A program made the translations under genes and the position numbers. This document shows positions 27,451 to 36,844 of a stretch of DNA of 64,000 bases, one piece after another; position 1 is the stretch's first letter, and each line of letters begins with the position of its first letter. Source of the DNA: JACDAN01 sp963827705 (GTDB lineage: Bacteria; Actinomycetota; Thermoleophilia; Gaiellales; Gaiellaceae); assembly GCA_963827705.1 (NCBI GenBank), contig CAWHBN010000014.1:54370-118369 (forward strand), given 5' to 3'. The notes beneath the pieces are model-generated. The model had not been told where the DNA came from and searched no databases. It saw only the letters and a list, made by a program, of their open reading frames with translations.

Positions 27451-29511
27451 CTAGCCGTGAATGGAGACGATGAGCGGGATGATCAGGATCGCCACGATGT
27501 TCGTGATCTTGATCATCGGGTTGATCGCGGGGCCGGCGGTGTCCTTGTAGGGGTCGCCGACGGTGTCGCCCGTCACCGCGGCGGCGTGGGCCTCTGAGCC
27601 CTTGCCGCCGTACTGGCCGTCCTCGATCAGCTTCTTGGCGTTGTCCCAGGCGCCTCCGCCGGAGGTCATCGCGATCGCGAGGAAGATCCCCGTGACGATC
27701 GTCCCGATCAGCAGCCCGCCGAGCATCTCGACGCTGATGATCCCGACGATGATCGGAAAGGCGACCGGGATCAGGCTCGGGAGCATCATGTTCTTGATCG
27801 CCGAGCCGGTGACGATGTCGACCGCGCGGCTGTAGTCCGGGCGGCCGGTGCCCTCGAGGATCCCCGGGATCTCGCGGAACTGACGCCGCACCTCCTCCAC
27901 GACCTGGCCGCCGACGCGGCCCACCGCCTGCATCGCGAGTGACGAGAAGAGGAAGGGCATCAGGCCTCCGATGAAGAGGCCGGCGATCACCCAGGCGTCG
28001 CCGAGCTCGAAGCGGATGTCCGTCAGGCCCTCGTCGCTCAGCTCGGTCGTGAAACCGTCGAAGAGGATCAGCGCGGCGAGCCCGGCCGACCCGATCGCGT
28101 AGCCCTTCGTGACCGCCTTGGTCGTGTTGCCGACGGCGTCCAACGGGTCTGTGACGGCACGGACGGACTCGTCCAGGTTGGCCATCTCCGCGATGCCGCC
28201 CGCGTTGTCGGTCACCGGGCCGTAGGCGTCGAGGGCGACGATGAGGCCGGTCATCGACAGCTGCGCCATGACCGCGATCCCGATGTAGAAGAGTCCCTCG
28301 GTGGACGTGTCGCCGATCGAGAAGGCGCCTACGATCCCCGCCGCGATCACGATCACCGGGAGGGCAGTGGCCTGCATCCCGATCGCCAGCCCCTCGATGA
28401 TGTTCGTCGCGTGGCCGGTGAGCGAGGCGCGTGAGATCCCCTTGACGGGGCCCCAGCGGGTGCCCGTGTAGAACTCGGTGATCGCCACGAGCAGGAAGGT
28501 GATGGCGAGGCCGATCAGCGTGGCGCCGTACAGCTCCCAGAACGTGAATGCGTCTCCGTCGAAGGCGGCGGTGACCGGGATGAAGAGCAGCGCCGAGATG
28601 ACCGTCGACGCGATGACCGCCTTGTAGAGCGCCGCCATGATCGAGCCGCCGCGGCCGATGCGCGCGAAGAACGTCCCGGCGACCGAGGCAAGGATCGCGA
28701 CCGCGCCGATGACCAGCGGGTAGTGGACGATCTCGGTCGCCGGGAAGTTGACGGCGCCGAGGAACATGACGGCGACGAGCGTGACCGCGTAGGTCTCGAA
28801 GAGGTCGGCGGCCATCCCGGCGCAGTCGCCCACGTTGTCGCCGACGTTGTCCGCGATCACGGCCGGGTTGCGCGGGTCGTCCTCGGGGATCCCGGCCTCG
28901 ACCTTGCCGACGAGGTCGGCGCCGACGTCGGCGGCCTTCGTGTAGATCCCGCCGCCGAGGCGGGCGAAGACCGAGATCAGCGAGCCGCCGAAGGCAAGAC
29001 CGATGAGGTGCTGGGTCGCGGCGTCCTGGCCCTGGTCGAACCACTCGACGAGGACCCCGTAGTAGCCGGCCACGCCGAGCAACCCAAGGCCGACAACCAG
29101 CAGGCCCGTGACCGACCCGGCGGAGAATGCGACCCGCAGCGCAGGCGCGACGCCCTGCTTGGCCGCCTCCGCGGTGCGGACGTTCGCGCGGACCGCGACG
29201 TTCATCCCGATGAAGCCGGCTGCCGCCGAGAAGACGGCGCCGATCAGGAATCCGACCGCCGTATACCAGCCGAGGTCGTTCCAGAACCCGATGACGAGGA
29301 AGAGGACGATGGCGACGAAGGCGATCGTCGTGTACTGGCGGCGGAGGTAGGCGGATGCGCCCTCCTGCACCGCCTTCGCGATCTCCTGCATCCGCTCGGT
29401 TCCGGCCGGAAGCCGGAGGAGCCAGAGCGTCTGGAGGACGCCGTAGACGATCGCGATGCCCGAACAGACGAGCGCGATCAGGACGGGATGGTCAGTGATG
29501 AAGTCGGTCAT
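27451..29511 (-). CDS. hppA: Membrane-bound proton-pumping pyrophosphatase, K+-independent type
   Basis: A 686-residue protein with about 16 helices. The pyrophosphate/Mg site motifs are DVGADLVGK at residues 195-203 and DNVGDNVGD at 221-229, with a third acidic motif in the DNAGGIAEMAN segment. In the cation-selectivity region the sequence reads GNTTKAVTKGYAIGSAGL. Lys in GNTTK is the signature of K+-independent H+-pumping enzymes (K+-dependent ones have Ala). It hydrolyses PPi and pumps protons out. It is monocistronic, with a palindromic repeat directly after its stop. Confidence 0.96.
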   Translation of the reverse strand: MTDFITDHPVLIALVCSGIAIVYGVLQTLWLLRLPAGTERMQEIAKAVQEGASAYLRRQYTTIAFVAIVLFLVIGFWNDLGWYTAVGFLIGAVFSAAAGFIGMNVAVRANVRTAEAAKQGVAPALRVAFSAGSVTGLLVVGLGLLGVAGYYGVLVEWFDQGQDAATQHLIGLAFGGSLISVFARLGGGIYTKAADVGADLVGKVEAGIPEDDPRNPAVIADNVGDNVGDCAGMAADLFETYAVTLVAVMFLGAVNFPATEIVHYPLVIGAVAILASVAGTFFARIGRGGSIMAALYKAVIASTVISALLFIPVTAAFDGDAFTFWELYGATLIGLAITFLLVAITEFYTGTRWGPVKGISRASLTGHATNIIEGLAIGMQATALPVIVIAAGIVGAFSIGDTSTEGLFYIGIAVMAQLSMTGLIVALDAYGPVTDNAGGIAEMANLDESVRAVTDPLDAVGNTTKAVTKGYAIGSAGLAALILFDGFTTELSDEGLTDIRFELGDAWVIAGLFIGGLMPFLFSSLAMQAVGRVGGQVVEEVRRQFREIPGILEGTGRPDYSRAVDIVTGSAIKNMMLPSLIPVAFPIIVGIISVEMLGGLLIGTIVTGIFLAIAMTSGGGAWDNAKKLIEDGQYGGKGSEAHAAAVTGDTVGDPYKDTAGPAINPMIKITNIVAILIIPLIVSIHG

Positions 29512-29569
29512 GGAGAAAGGCGCGCGGACTCCCCACCGCGACGCGAGTTTCTACCACACGCGAGCGGTT

Positions 29570-31615
29570 TTAGCGGCGACCGCGGCTGAGAACGAGCCGG
29601 ACGCGAGCGCCCCGGGCCAGCCGGAGGCCGGGCGCCGGCCTCTGCGCGACCACCCGGCCGCGCGCGACACGCCGCGACCGGACACGTGAGACCCGGCCTA
29701 GCGAGCAGCCCCGCTTCGCGAGTAATTGCTTCGCAGTGACGAGCTTCAGGCCGCGCAGCCGCGGGACGGAGCAGGCCGTGGGCCCAACGCGGATCGAGAA
29801 CGGGCCGACGCTGACCGCGTCGCTCCAGTTCCCAGCGTTGTCGACCGCCCGGATGTTGAACCACCACGCGCCGACGCCGAGCCGTGCGCTCGTCACGCGC
29901 GAGGCGGTCTCCTCGAGGTTCTTGACCGTCGGGGGCGTCCCGGCCCTCCCGAGAGTCCACGAGACCGCATAGCCGTCGAGCCCACTCTGGGCGTCCGACG
30001 CGCCGCTCCACGCGACGTCGATCGTCCGGTCGGCCGAGACGCCGCCCACCCGGTGGCTCGGGCTCGAGGGCACCGGCCGCACCGGCTGGAACGTGTCGAT
30101 CCGGATCGGCCCCACGTGCACGGCCTGGCCCCAGTTCCCCTGGGTGTCCACCGCACGGACGTGGAACCAGTGCTCGCCGTCGGGCAGCGGCATCGTGAGC
30201 GTCGTCGCCAACGTGTCCTTCACCTCGTCGGGCACGAAGTCCGCCACCGGCGAGAACGCGTACGAGTAGCCGCCGATGCCGTTCTCGTCGGTCGCGCCAC
30301 CCCAGACGATCTGGACGGTGGAGTTGCCGCTCCAGCCAGCCGCGTGGCTCGGGCTCGACGCGGTCAGGCCCGTGGGCGGCTTGACCTCCTGGTCGAGCGC
30401 ACGGGCGACGTTCAGGCGGCCGCCGGTCTTGACCGCGCCGGAGTAGGCCGGGGTCTTGTCGACGCTCAGGAGCAGCGTGTTCTTGAGCTCGAGCGGGGTG
30501 AGCGCCGGCCGGTGGGCGAGCACGAGCGCGGCGGCGCCCGCCACGTGCGGTGAGGCCATGGACGTGCCGTTGAGCGTACCCGAAGCCGCCGCCGGGGATC
30601 GTGCTGAGGATGTCGGCGCCGGGCGCGGCGAGGTCGACGTTCGTCGTCCCGTAGTTGGAAAAGGACGCCAGCGTGTCGCCCACCGTGCTCGCCGCAACGC
30701 AGACGATGTTCTCGACGGGGTAGTTGCAGGGGTAGCGGGGCTGCGCGTCGTTGTTTCGCGGACTCGTTCCCCGCCGCGAAGACGAAGAGCGTTCCGGGGC
30801 AGTCCTCGATCGCGTCGCGGACGAAGGGGTCGGGCGAGGGCGAACCGAAGCTGCCGTTCACGACCCGCGCTCCCTCCGCGCAGGCGTAGCGAAACGCCTG
30901 CTCGATCGCGAGACCACTGAGCGTCGAGTTGCCCGTGCGAAGCGGCATCACCTTCACGCGCCAGTTCACGCCCGACACGCCGGCCGCGTTGTCGCCCTCC
31001 GCGCCGATCGTCCCGGCGACGTGCGTCCCATGGCCGGTCGTGTCATGCACGTTCGAGTCGTCGCCGGCGAAGTCCCAGCCCTTCAGGTCGTCGACGAGGC
31101 CGTTGGCGTCGTCGTCGAGACCGTTCGCGATCTCACCCGGGTTCGTCCAGATGTTGGCGTCGAGGTCCGGGTGCGTGACGTCGGCGCCCGTGTCGACGAC
31201 GGCAACGACGACGGCATTGCTCCCCTGCGTGACGTCCCAGGCGAGCGGCGCGCCGATCGCGTCCAGGCCCCAGAGCTCCGGGTAGAGCGTGTCGGTGGGG
31301 GTGGCGTAGAGCTCGTAGGTCTTGTTCGGGCCGGCGGCGACGACGTCGCTCCTGCGCTCGAGCGCGCGATCGGCCGCCGCGAGCGAGGCGCCAGGTTCGA
31401 GCCTGGCGCGGACGAGACCGCCGAGCGGCATGCGCTCGACGAGTGTCGCGCCGACCGAATCGAGCGCGCGCTTCTGTGCTGCGCCCGGCTCGAAGCGCAC
31501 GAGGATCTCCTGCGCTGCGGGAGCCGGCGCAGCGGCATCGCCGGCAGCGGCGATCCCACCCGCGAGGGCAAGACCGAGCACGGCGAGGAGAGCGGCTCCT
31601 GAGACCCCGTCGCAT
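29570..31615 (-). CDS. Secreted S8 subtilisin-like protease with Ig-like repeats and PASTA-like tail, frame broken by three indels
   Basis: Joining frames gives about 681 residues: signal peptide from ATG 31615 (MRR, then VSGAALLAVLGLALAGG after removing one G from GGGG), an inhibitor-I9-like propeptide (EILVRFEPGAAQKRAL), and a catalytic domain with VVAVVDTGADVTHPDLD (Asp), DTTGHGTHVAGTIGAEG (His), FVFAAGNES and GTSMASPHVAGAAALVLA (Ser). Two fibronectin/Ig-like repeats follow (ASSPSHAAGWSGNSTVQIVW and SSPSHRVGGVSADRTIDVAW), then a PASTA-like end (CSVPRLRGLKLVTAKQLL). Breaks near 31605, 30755 and 30580 each need one base removed. The enzyme probably acts extracellularly. Close paralogue of the next gene upstream. 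Confidence 0.85.
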
Positions 31616-31655
31616 CTCTGTGCCTATCGGCCGTTTTTCCCGGTTCTAAAGCACC

Positions 31656-33818
31656 TCAGCGGCGGCGGCCGCGGCTCACGACGACGTTCACGCGCGTCCC
31701 GCGCGGATGGCGTGAGGCGGCCCGCCTGCTCTGGCTGATGATCCTGCTCTTCCTGACGCGGCGGGAGTACGCGCGGCTGACGCGACCGAGCGCACAGCGG
31801 GCACGCGCAAGTGCGATGCGTGCCGCAGGAACCGTCTTGCCCTTGACGTTCGGCACGACACAGCGGGCTACCGGGGGACGCGCGAGAGGCGGCGGCGGGG
31901 GCGGCGGAGCAGGTGGTAACGGCGGCGGGGGCGGGTCGACCGGCGGCGGAGGCGGGTCGACCGGCGGCGGAGGCGGCGGTGTCGGCGAACTGGGAACGCA
32001 TCCGACCAGCGCCCGACACGCGTTCAACCGCCCACCAGTCGAAACGAATCCAGTGAGCTGCGGCAGCGGGTCTACAGCCGAGAGCAGCCTGGTCTTGAGC
32101 TGCGCCGTCGTCAGCGCGGGGTTCTGCGCAAGTGCGAGCGCGGCGACCCCGGCCACGTGAGGCGAGGCCATCGAAGTGCCGCTGATCACGTCGAGCTCGT
32201 AGGTGGTGTGATCCAGGCAGGTGACGGAGAGGTCGTCGATGTATACGCCGTCGAAGGTGACGATGGGATCGCTTTGGAGCGCGAGGCGGAGCCAGATGAT
32301 CGGCTCCCCTTCGACCACAGAGAGATCCGTGGACAGAGGGAGGAACTCACCATCTGAAAAGCCGGACCAGCCCCCCGCGATTGAGGTCGCCTCCGTCGTC
32401 GGTCCGACGCGGACGAGGAACCAATCGAACCCCTGCTCGGTCGCCAGCCGAATGTCGTAGGACACCCTGCATCCAATCCGGAGGGCCAAGCCGAGCGGGG
32501 GAAGCAGACGGATCGTCGTCGTGGAGTTGTTCGCGTAGTTGCCTGACGGCGAGTCCGTCAGGCTGTGCGTGCCGGAGTCCTTGACGAGCGTCGTCCGGCC
32601 CCACAGCGGGGCGCCCATCGTGGCTATGCGATCGCTCCACCGCGCGTCGAAAATCGACTCCACCGGATCGTCGAAGCCGTCAAGAGCCACGATCGTCTGG
32701 TACGCGGGCCACGTGCTGAGGATGTCCACGCCGGGTGCGGCCAGGTGAACGGAGGACGCGCCGTAGTTGGAGAAGTCCGCGAGTTGGTCGAGATCGTCGG
32801 TGGCGGCGACACAGACGACATTCGGCGCTCCCGGCCCATAGGCGCCGGTGAGGTGGTAGTTACAAGGGTACTGCGGGACGAGGTCGTTGTCCGCACCGTC
32901 GTTGCCCGCCGCGAACACGAAGAGTGTGTTCGTGCAGCCGGGCCTGACGATTGCGTCGTACATCGTCTGGGAAACGAAGGATGAGCCGAAGCTGCCGTTG
33001 ACCACACGAGCGCCCTCGGCGCAGGCGTAGGCGAAAGCCTCGACGATGTCGGCCGTGGCCAGGCTCCCTTCCGCGTCTCCGGCTCGCAACGACATCAGCT
33101 GGACATCCCAGTTCACGCCCGTAACGCCGGCGTGGTTGTTTCCCTGAGCGCCGATCGTCCCGGCCACGTGGGTGCCGTGGCCGTTGTAGTCGTAGGGCGC
33201 GTTGTCCTCCTGCACGAAATCCCAACCGAACGTGTCGTCCAACTTCCCGTTGCCGTCGTCGTCGCCGTTTCCGGGCGGGTCGTCGTTGACCCAGCGATTG
33301 GGCGCGATGTCCGGGTGATCGAAGGCAACGCCGGAGTCGACGACCGCGACGATCACGCTCGGGTCGCCGGTCTCGTGATCCCAGGCATCCGTGGCGTCGA
33401 TGTCCGCATCGCTGTCCTGGTTCAGGCCCCAGAGGTCGGCGAACCTCGGGTCATTCGGCGCGGCGGAGAAGCGGTAGATCCAATTCGGCTCCGCATAGCG
33501 CACTTCCCGGCGCTGCTCGTAGGCGTCGGCCTCAGCGGTCGGAGATTCACCCGGTGAAAGACGCACGAGCACGGTGCCCGGCAACGGAAGCGGCTGCCCG
33601 AGCGTTCCGCCCTCGTCGTGGATCGCGGCCGTTCGCGCGGCCGCTGAGACCCCGGGCTTGAAACCAACGATCAGCTCGCCGGGAACGAACTGCCGCTCAG
33701 AAGAGAGCGATGTGACCCTCGCGGGCCGCTGCGACGCGGCTCCGGTGGCTCCGGCCGCGTACACGAAACATGCTGCGAGGACCCCCAGGCTCAACAAGAG
33801 GAGACCTAGGCGTCGCAT
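31656..33818 (-). CDS. Secreted S8 protease with an inserted beta-domain, Pro-rich linker and PASTA-like tail
   Basis: An intact 720-residue protein. It has a signal peptide (residues 1-27), a propeptide to about 115, and a catalytic triad Asp161 (VVDSGVAFDHPD), His214 (NGHGTHVAG) and Ser549 (GTSMASPHVAG), with oxyanion Asn in FAAGNDG. About 170 residues (roughly 373-543) separate the usual DILSTWP segment from the catalytic Ser block. They look like a jelly-roll or MAM-like beta domain (MGAPLWGRTTLV, FDWFLVRVGPTTEA, VTFDGVYIDDLSV). The tail has runs of PPPPPVDPP and a PASTA-like domain (CVVPNVKGKTVPAARIALAR). It has the same architecture as its neighbour apart from the insert. Confidence 0.92.
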   Translation of the reverse strand: MRRLGLLLLSLGVLAACFVYAAGATGAASQRPARVTSLSSERQFVPGELIVGFKPGVSAAARTAAIHDEGGTLGQPLPLPGTVLVRLSPGESPTAEADAYEQRREVRYAEPNWIYRFSAAPNDPRFADLWGLNQDSDADIDATDAWDHETGDPSVIVAVVDSGVAFDHPDIAPNRWVNDDPPGNGDDDGNGKLDDTFGWDFVQEDNAPYDYNGHGTHVAGTIGAQGNNHAGVTGVNWDVQLMSLRAGDAEGSLATADIVEAFAYACAEGARVVNGSFGSSFVSQTMYDAIVRPGCTNTLFVFAAGNDGADNDLVPQYPCNYHLTGAYGPGAPNVVCVAATDDLDQLADFSNYGASSVHLAAPGVDILSTWPAYQTIVALDGFDDPVESIFDARWSDRIATMGAPLWGRTTLVKDSGTHSLTDSPSGNYANNSTTTIRLLPPLGLALRIGCRVSYDIRLATEQGFDWFLVRVGPTTEATSIAGGWSGFSDGEFLPLSTDLSVVEGEPIIWLRLALQSDPIVTFDGVYIDDLSVTCLDHTTYELDVISGTSMASPHVAGVAALALAQNPALTTAQLKTRLLSAVDPLPQLTGFVSTGGRLNACRALVGCVPSSPTPPPPPPVDPPPPPVDPPPPPLPPAPPPPPPPLARPPVARCVVPNVKGKTVPAARIALARARCALGRVSRAYSRRVRKSRIISQSRRAASRHPRGTRVNVVVSRGRRR

Positions 33819-33870
33819 GAAGACAGGGTGGCACGTTTCTGGCCGGCTGCCTAGCGGTCCATGGTCGATT

Positions 33871-34179
33871 TCAGCCGGCCGTCTTGTCCTCCTCTGACTC
33901 CCCCTCTGCCGCCTCTGCGTAGGCCAACTGAAGGTTGGCTACGACTTGGCTGAAGTCGCGATGCACGTCGGCCGGAACGGCGCCCTCCAAGGCGCCCAGC
34001 AGCGCCTTCATCCCCTCGATCGCGAGCCGCGCCTGCTCGAGGTCGCGCGTGGACTCGTCGAGCTTCGCGAAGCCGAGCTGCGCGAGCGTCGCTGCCGTCG
34101 AGAGCAGCAGGTCGGAGACCTTCATCTGGCGGACGGCTTCCAGCAGCTCGTCGGGCGACGGCTGCTCGGGCTCAGACAA
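33871..34179 (-). CDS. DUF1844 family protein
   Basis: A 102-residue soluble protein with the DUF1844 pattern: PDELLEAVRQMKVSDLLLST, AATLAQLGFAKL, LEQARLAIEGMKALLGALEG, ending in an acidic tail (EGESEEDKTAG). Members are small helical proteins of unknown function often found in actinomycetes. Start TTG at 34179 overlaps the stop of the GCS2 ligase gene, so both are co-translated. Confidence 0.8.
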   Translation of the reverse strand: MSEPEQPSPDELLEAVRQMKVSDLLLSTAATLAQLGFAKLDESTRDLEQARLAIEGMKALLGALEGAVPADVHRDFSQVVANLQLAYAEAAEGESEEDKTAG

Positions 34180-35326
34180 CCGGTTCTTTCGGCCGCACCT
34201 GCTCCGCGTAGACCTCCTCGAGCGTGGCGCCCTCCTCGTAGCGCGCGATCTGGCGCTCCGCGGCATTTGCGGTCGGCACGGCGAGGAACGGCGCGGCGCC
34301 GATCTCGTCCGCGACCGGGCCGACCCACTCGATCAGCTGCTCCAGCCGCTCGCGGGTGTTCACGTTCTCCAGGCGATCGAGATCGAGCAGCTCGCCCGTG
34401 AGCCCGTAGCGCGTCGCGCGCCAGAAGTTCTCCTCGATGAAACGGCGCGGCGGAAGCGGCACCGGCTCGCCGTCGTCAAGCGCACGCGCGATCCGCACCG
34501 TCAGTGCGTACACGAAGGCGGCGAGGGACCGCGCCTCACCGAGCTCGGGCTGTGCGTCGGCGATGCGGATCTCGACGGTCGGAAAGGCGAGGTGCGGCCG
34601 GACGCTCCACCAGAGCTGCGTGTGCTCGGTGATCGAGCCGGTGCGGAAAAGGGTGCGGACGTAGTCCTCGAAGGTCTGCCAGTCACCGAAGGCATCGGGG
34701 ATCCCGCAGCGCGGGAAGAACTTGGTGAAGATCTCAGTCCGCGTCGAGTGCAGATGCGTGAAGACGTTCTCGTGGAACGGCGAGCTGGCCGACAGCGCGA
34801 GGATCTCGGGGAGCAGGTGCCGCAGCCAGTCGTGCACCCGCATCGCACGATCGGGCCCCTTGATCGCGACGTGCACGTGGAGGCCGAAGCTGTTGTTGCG
34901 CCACACGACGTACCGGAGGACCTCGTCGTTCCGGCGGTAGTGCGGCGTGTCGATGATCCGCTGCTCCTGCCACGGGCTCCAGGGATGGGTGCCCGTTCCG
35001 CCGAGCACGACGCCCATCTGGTCCGCGAGGGCCAGGAGCTGGTCCCGCCGCTCGCCCATTCGCGCGGCGGCCTCCGTGAAGTCGGCGCAGCGGCCCGTGC
35101 GGATCTCGATCTCCGAGGCGATCAGCTCGCCGACGAGGTGCGGCTCGAGCTCGGTTCCGACCGCGGCCGCCTGGAGCTCCTCGAACCGGTTCGCGAGCCC
35201 CAGCGTCTCGGGATCGAGGATCGCGAACTCCTCCTCCACCGCGACCGTGAAGTCCTCTGCCTCCTCGAATGCCTCGCGCGCCGTGCGGATCTGCTCGTCC
35301 GGCGAGAGCTTCTGCTCGTCTCCCAT
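34172..35326 (-). CDS. Carboxylate-amine ligase, GCS2 (glutamate-cysteine ligase type 2, YbdK) family
   Basis: A 384-residue ATP-grasp-like GCS2 enzyme. It begins with TVAVEEEFAILDPETLGLANRF (the EEEF motif), followed by ELIASEIEIRTGRCADFTEA, GTHPWSPWQEQRI, NSFGLHVHVAIKGPDRAMRV, LLALSASSPFHENVFTHLHSTRT and PTVEIRIADAQPELGEA. Family members join Glu to Cys or another amine. In organisms without glutathione the product may be a mycothiol- or ergothioneine-related thiol precursor, but the substrate is not evident here. It overlaps the DUF1844 gene. Confidence 0.9.
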   Translation of the reverse strand: MGDEQKLSPDEQIRTAREAFEEAEDFTVAVEEEFAILDPETLGLANRFEELQAAAVGTELEPHLVGELIASEIEIRTGRCADFTEAAARMGERRDQLLALADQMGVVLGGTGTHPWSPWQEQRIIDTPHYRRNDEVLRYVVWRNNSFGLHVHVAIKGPDRAMRVHDWLRHLLPEILALSASSPFHENVFTHLHSTRTEIFTKFFPRCGIPDAFGDWQTFEDYVRTLFRTGSITEHTQLWWSVRPHLAFPTVEIRIADAQPELGEARSLAAFVYALTVRIARALDDGEPVPLPPRRFIEENFWRATRYGLTGELLDLDRLENVNTRERLEQLIEWVGPVADEIGAAPFLAVPTANAAERQIARYEEGATLEEVYAEQVRPKEPVV

Positions 35327-35347
35327 GGGGCGTGAAGGCTATAGGCG

Positions 35348-35374
35348 GGCCACACCGGCAAAGCCGGTATGGCC
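35348..35374 (-). terminator. Intrinsic hairpin after the glycosyltransferase gene
   Basis: A 12-bp stem with a 3-base loop lies between the glycosyltransferase stop and the GCS2 gene start. The arms are 35348-35359 and 35363-35374. On the minus-strand RNA every position pairs, including one U-G wobble, while the plus-strand copy would have a C-A mismatch. That asymmetry supports function on the minus strand. No long U-tract follows. Confidence 0.55.
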
Positions 35375-35391
35375 TTTCTGGTCGGCGCCGC

Positions 35392-36627
35392 CTAGTCGGC
35401 GCCCTGGAAGGGCTCGAGCAGGCGGTCCGCGACGGTCGCCCACGACCACCGCTGCTCCACGACGCGGCGGGCGCGGCGCCGGAGCTCCTCGCGCTCCGAC
35501 TCCGATCGCCCGAGGAGCGATTCGAGCTTGTCGACCAGGTCGTCGACGTTGCCGGACTCGAACGAGGCGGGGACGCCCTCCTCCTCGAGCGCGTCCGCGA
35601 TCTCCGCCAGGCCGGAGTGCCGCGCGACGAGCGGGAGCGAGCCGGCGGCGGCTGCTTCGGCGGCGACCATCCCGAAAGCCTCCGGGAAGATCGACGGGAC
35701 GAGCGTCACGTGAGCGAGCGGGATCAGGTGGACGAGGTGCCGGTGCTCGAGCGGCCCGGTGAAGAGCACGTTCGGTCCGGCCATGGCCTCCAGCTCGTCG
35801 CGATAGTCGCCGAAGCCGACGATCACGGCCCTGGCATCGACGCGCTCGAGCGCCTCGAGCAAGAGGTGCACCCCTTTGTTCCGGATCAGCTTGCCGAAGT
35901 AGAGAACCGTCGGCGCTTCCTCCGTGAGGAAGACCTCCAGCCGCTCGGCATTGCCGTCGTCGGGAAGCCGCTCGTTCGCGTTCCCCGGGTTCGGCCGGTC
36001 GCGCACTGCCTCCTCGAGCAGCTTCCGGAGCGCCTCGGTCCGCAATTCCGGCCGGAACGTCTCGACGTCGACGCCGGGAGGAACCTCGTAGACCCGATCA
36101 ACGTGACCGACGACGGCCTCGAGCACCTTCCGGATGTGCGCCGAGCCGACGAAGACAGCTCGGGCGTCGGCGAGCGTCTCGCGCCCCCAGCGGGCGAGCT
36201 CCTCGTTGCCGCGCATCGAGTACTCGAGCTCGGAGCCGTGGGCCTTGACGGCGAAGGGCAGGCCGCTCGCGGCTCCCACCGGCCCTCCGAGGAGCACGTG
36301 ATTTGCGAAGACCAGGTCGGCGGGTGCGAGCTCGCGCAGGACGGAGGCGTTGGCCTCGACGAAACGGTCTCGCTCTTCCTGCGAGGTGTCCTGGAGGAGC
36401 TTCGCCTGCATCCCCTCGTACCGGTCGAGGACGAACACGGGCAGGAGGCCGCCGATGTCGGGTCGCACCGTCTGCACGCCGCCGAGGTCGTGGAGCTCCG
36501 GGTTCGCCTCCTGCGACACGACCACGACGTCGTGACCGGCCCGGCTCCACTCACGCGCGATCGACCGCGTGTAGACGTTGGAGCCGGTGCCGCCGAGTAG
36601 GTAGCCGTGCCAGAGAAGGATCCGCAT
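35392..36627 (-). CDS. GT4-family glycosyltransferase
   Basis: A 411-residue GT-B enzyme. The N-terminal domain starts RILLWHGYLLGGTGSNVYT and has VVVSQEANPELHDLGG and FANHVLLGGPVG. The C-terminal nucleotide-sugar domain has YFGKLIRNKGVHLLLEAL, AVIVGFGDYRDELEAM, HLVHLIPLAHVTLVPSIF and the conserved E-x7-E motif in PEAFGMVAAEAAAAGSLP. It probably adds a sugar to a lipid or wall precursor; the acceptor is unknown. It is separated from rex by a 217-bp gap with a hairpin and repeat copy 3. Confidence 0.9.
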   Translation of the reverse strand: MRILLWHGYLLGGTGSNVYTRSIAREWSRAGHDVVVVSQEANPELHDLGGVQTVRPDIGGLLPVFVLDRYEGMQAKLLQDTSQEERDRFVEANASVLRELAPADLVFANHVLLGGPVGAASGLPFAVKAHGSELEYSMRGNEELARWGRETLADARAVFVGSAHIRKVLEAVVGHVDRVYEVPPGVDVETFRPELRTEALRKLLEEAVRDRPNPGNANERLPDDGNAERLEVFLTEEAPTVLYFGKLIRNKGVHLLLEALERVDARAVIVGFGDYRDELEAMAGPNVLFTGPLEHRHLVHLIPLAHVTLVPSIFPEAFGMVAAEAAAAGSLPLVARHSGLAEIADALEEEGVPASFESGNVDDLVDKLESLLGRSESEREELRRRARRVVEQRWSWATVADRLLEPFQGAD

Positions 36628-36736
36628 GGTCGGTCAGTTTCACCCGTATTGGTGACACGCCGCAGAGCCACCTTGGCGATCCCGAGAGGGTCGAAAGACG
36701 CCGCGAGCCGCCTGCGGCCCCTAGGGGTCACCGGGA

Positions 36737-36760
36737 GGAGCCTCGCTTGGTCGAGGCTCC
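36737..36760 (-). terminator. Hairpin downstream of rex
   Basis: A 9-bp perfect inverted repeat (GGAGCCTCG, six-base loop, CGAGGCTCC) lies about 85 bp past the rex stop on the minus strand and 110 bp upstream of the glycosyltransferase start. The plus-strand copy is followed by CGTTT. It is plausibly the end of the rex operon transcript. Confidence 0.4.
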
Positions 36761-36793
36761 CGTTTCAGGACTCAGGGCATGTCCCGCCGAGAC

Positions 36794-36813
36794 ATGACGA
36801 GTGTCTGACACTC
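36794..36813. repeat. GAGTGTCTGACACTC repeat, copy 3
   Basis: Core at 36799-36813 preceded by ACATGAC. It lies 31 bp past the rex stop codon (minus strand), in the same 3' position as copies 1 and 2. The right flank is CTCACG, so the left flank is the conserved side of the element. Confidence 0.9.
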
Positions 36814-36844
36814 CTCACGACCACTTGGGCCGCGGCCAGAGGGC

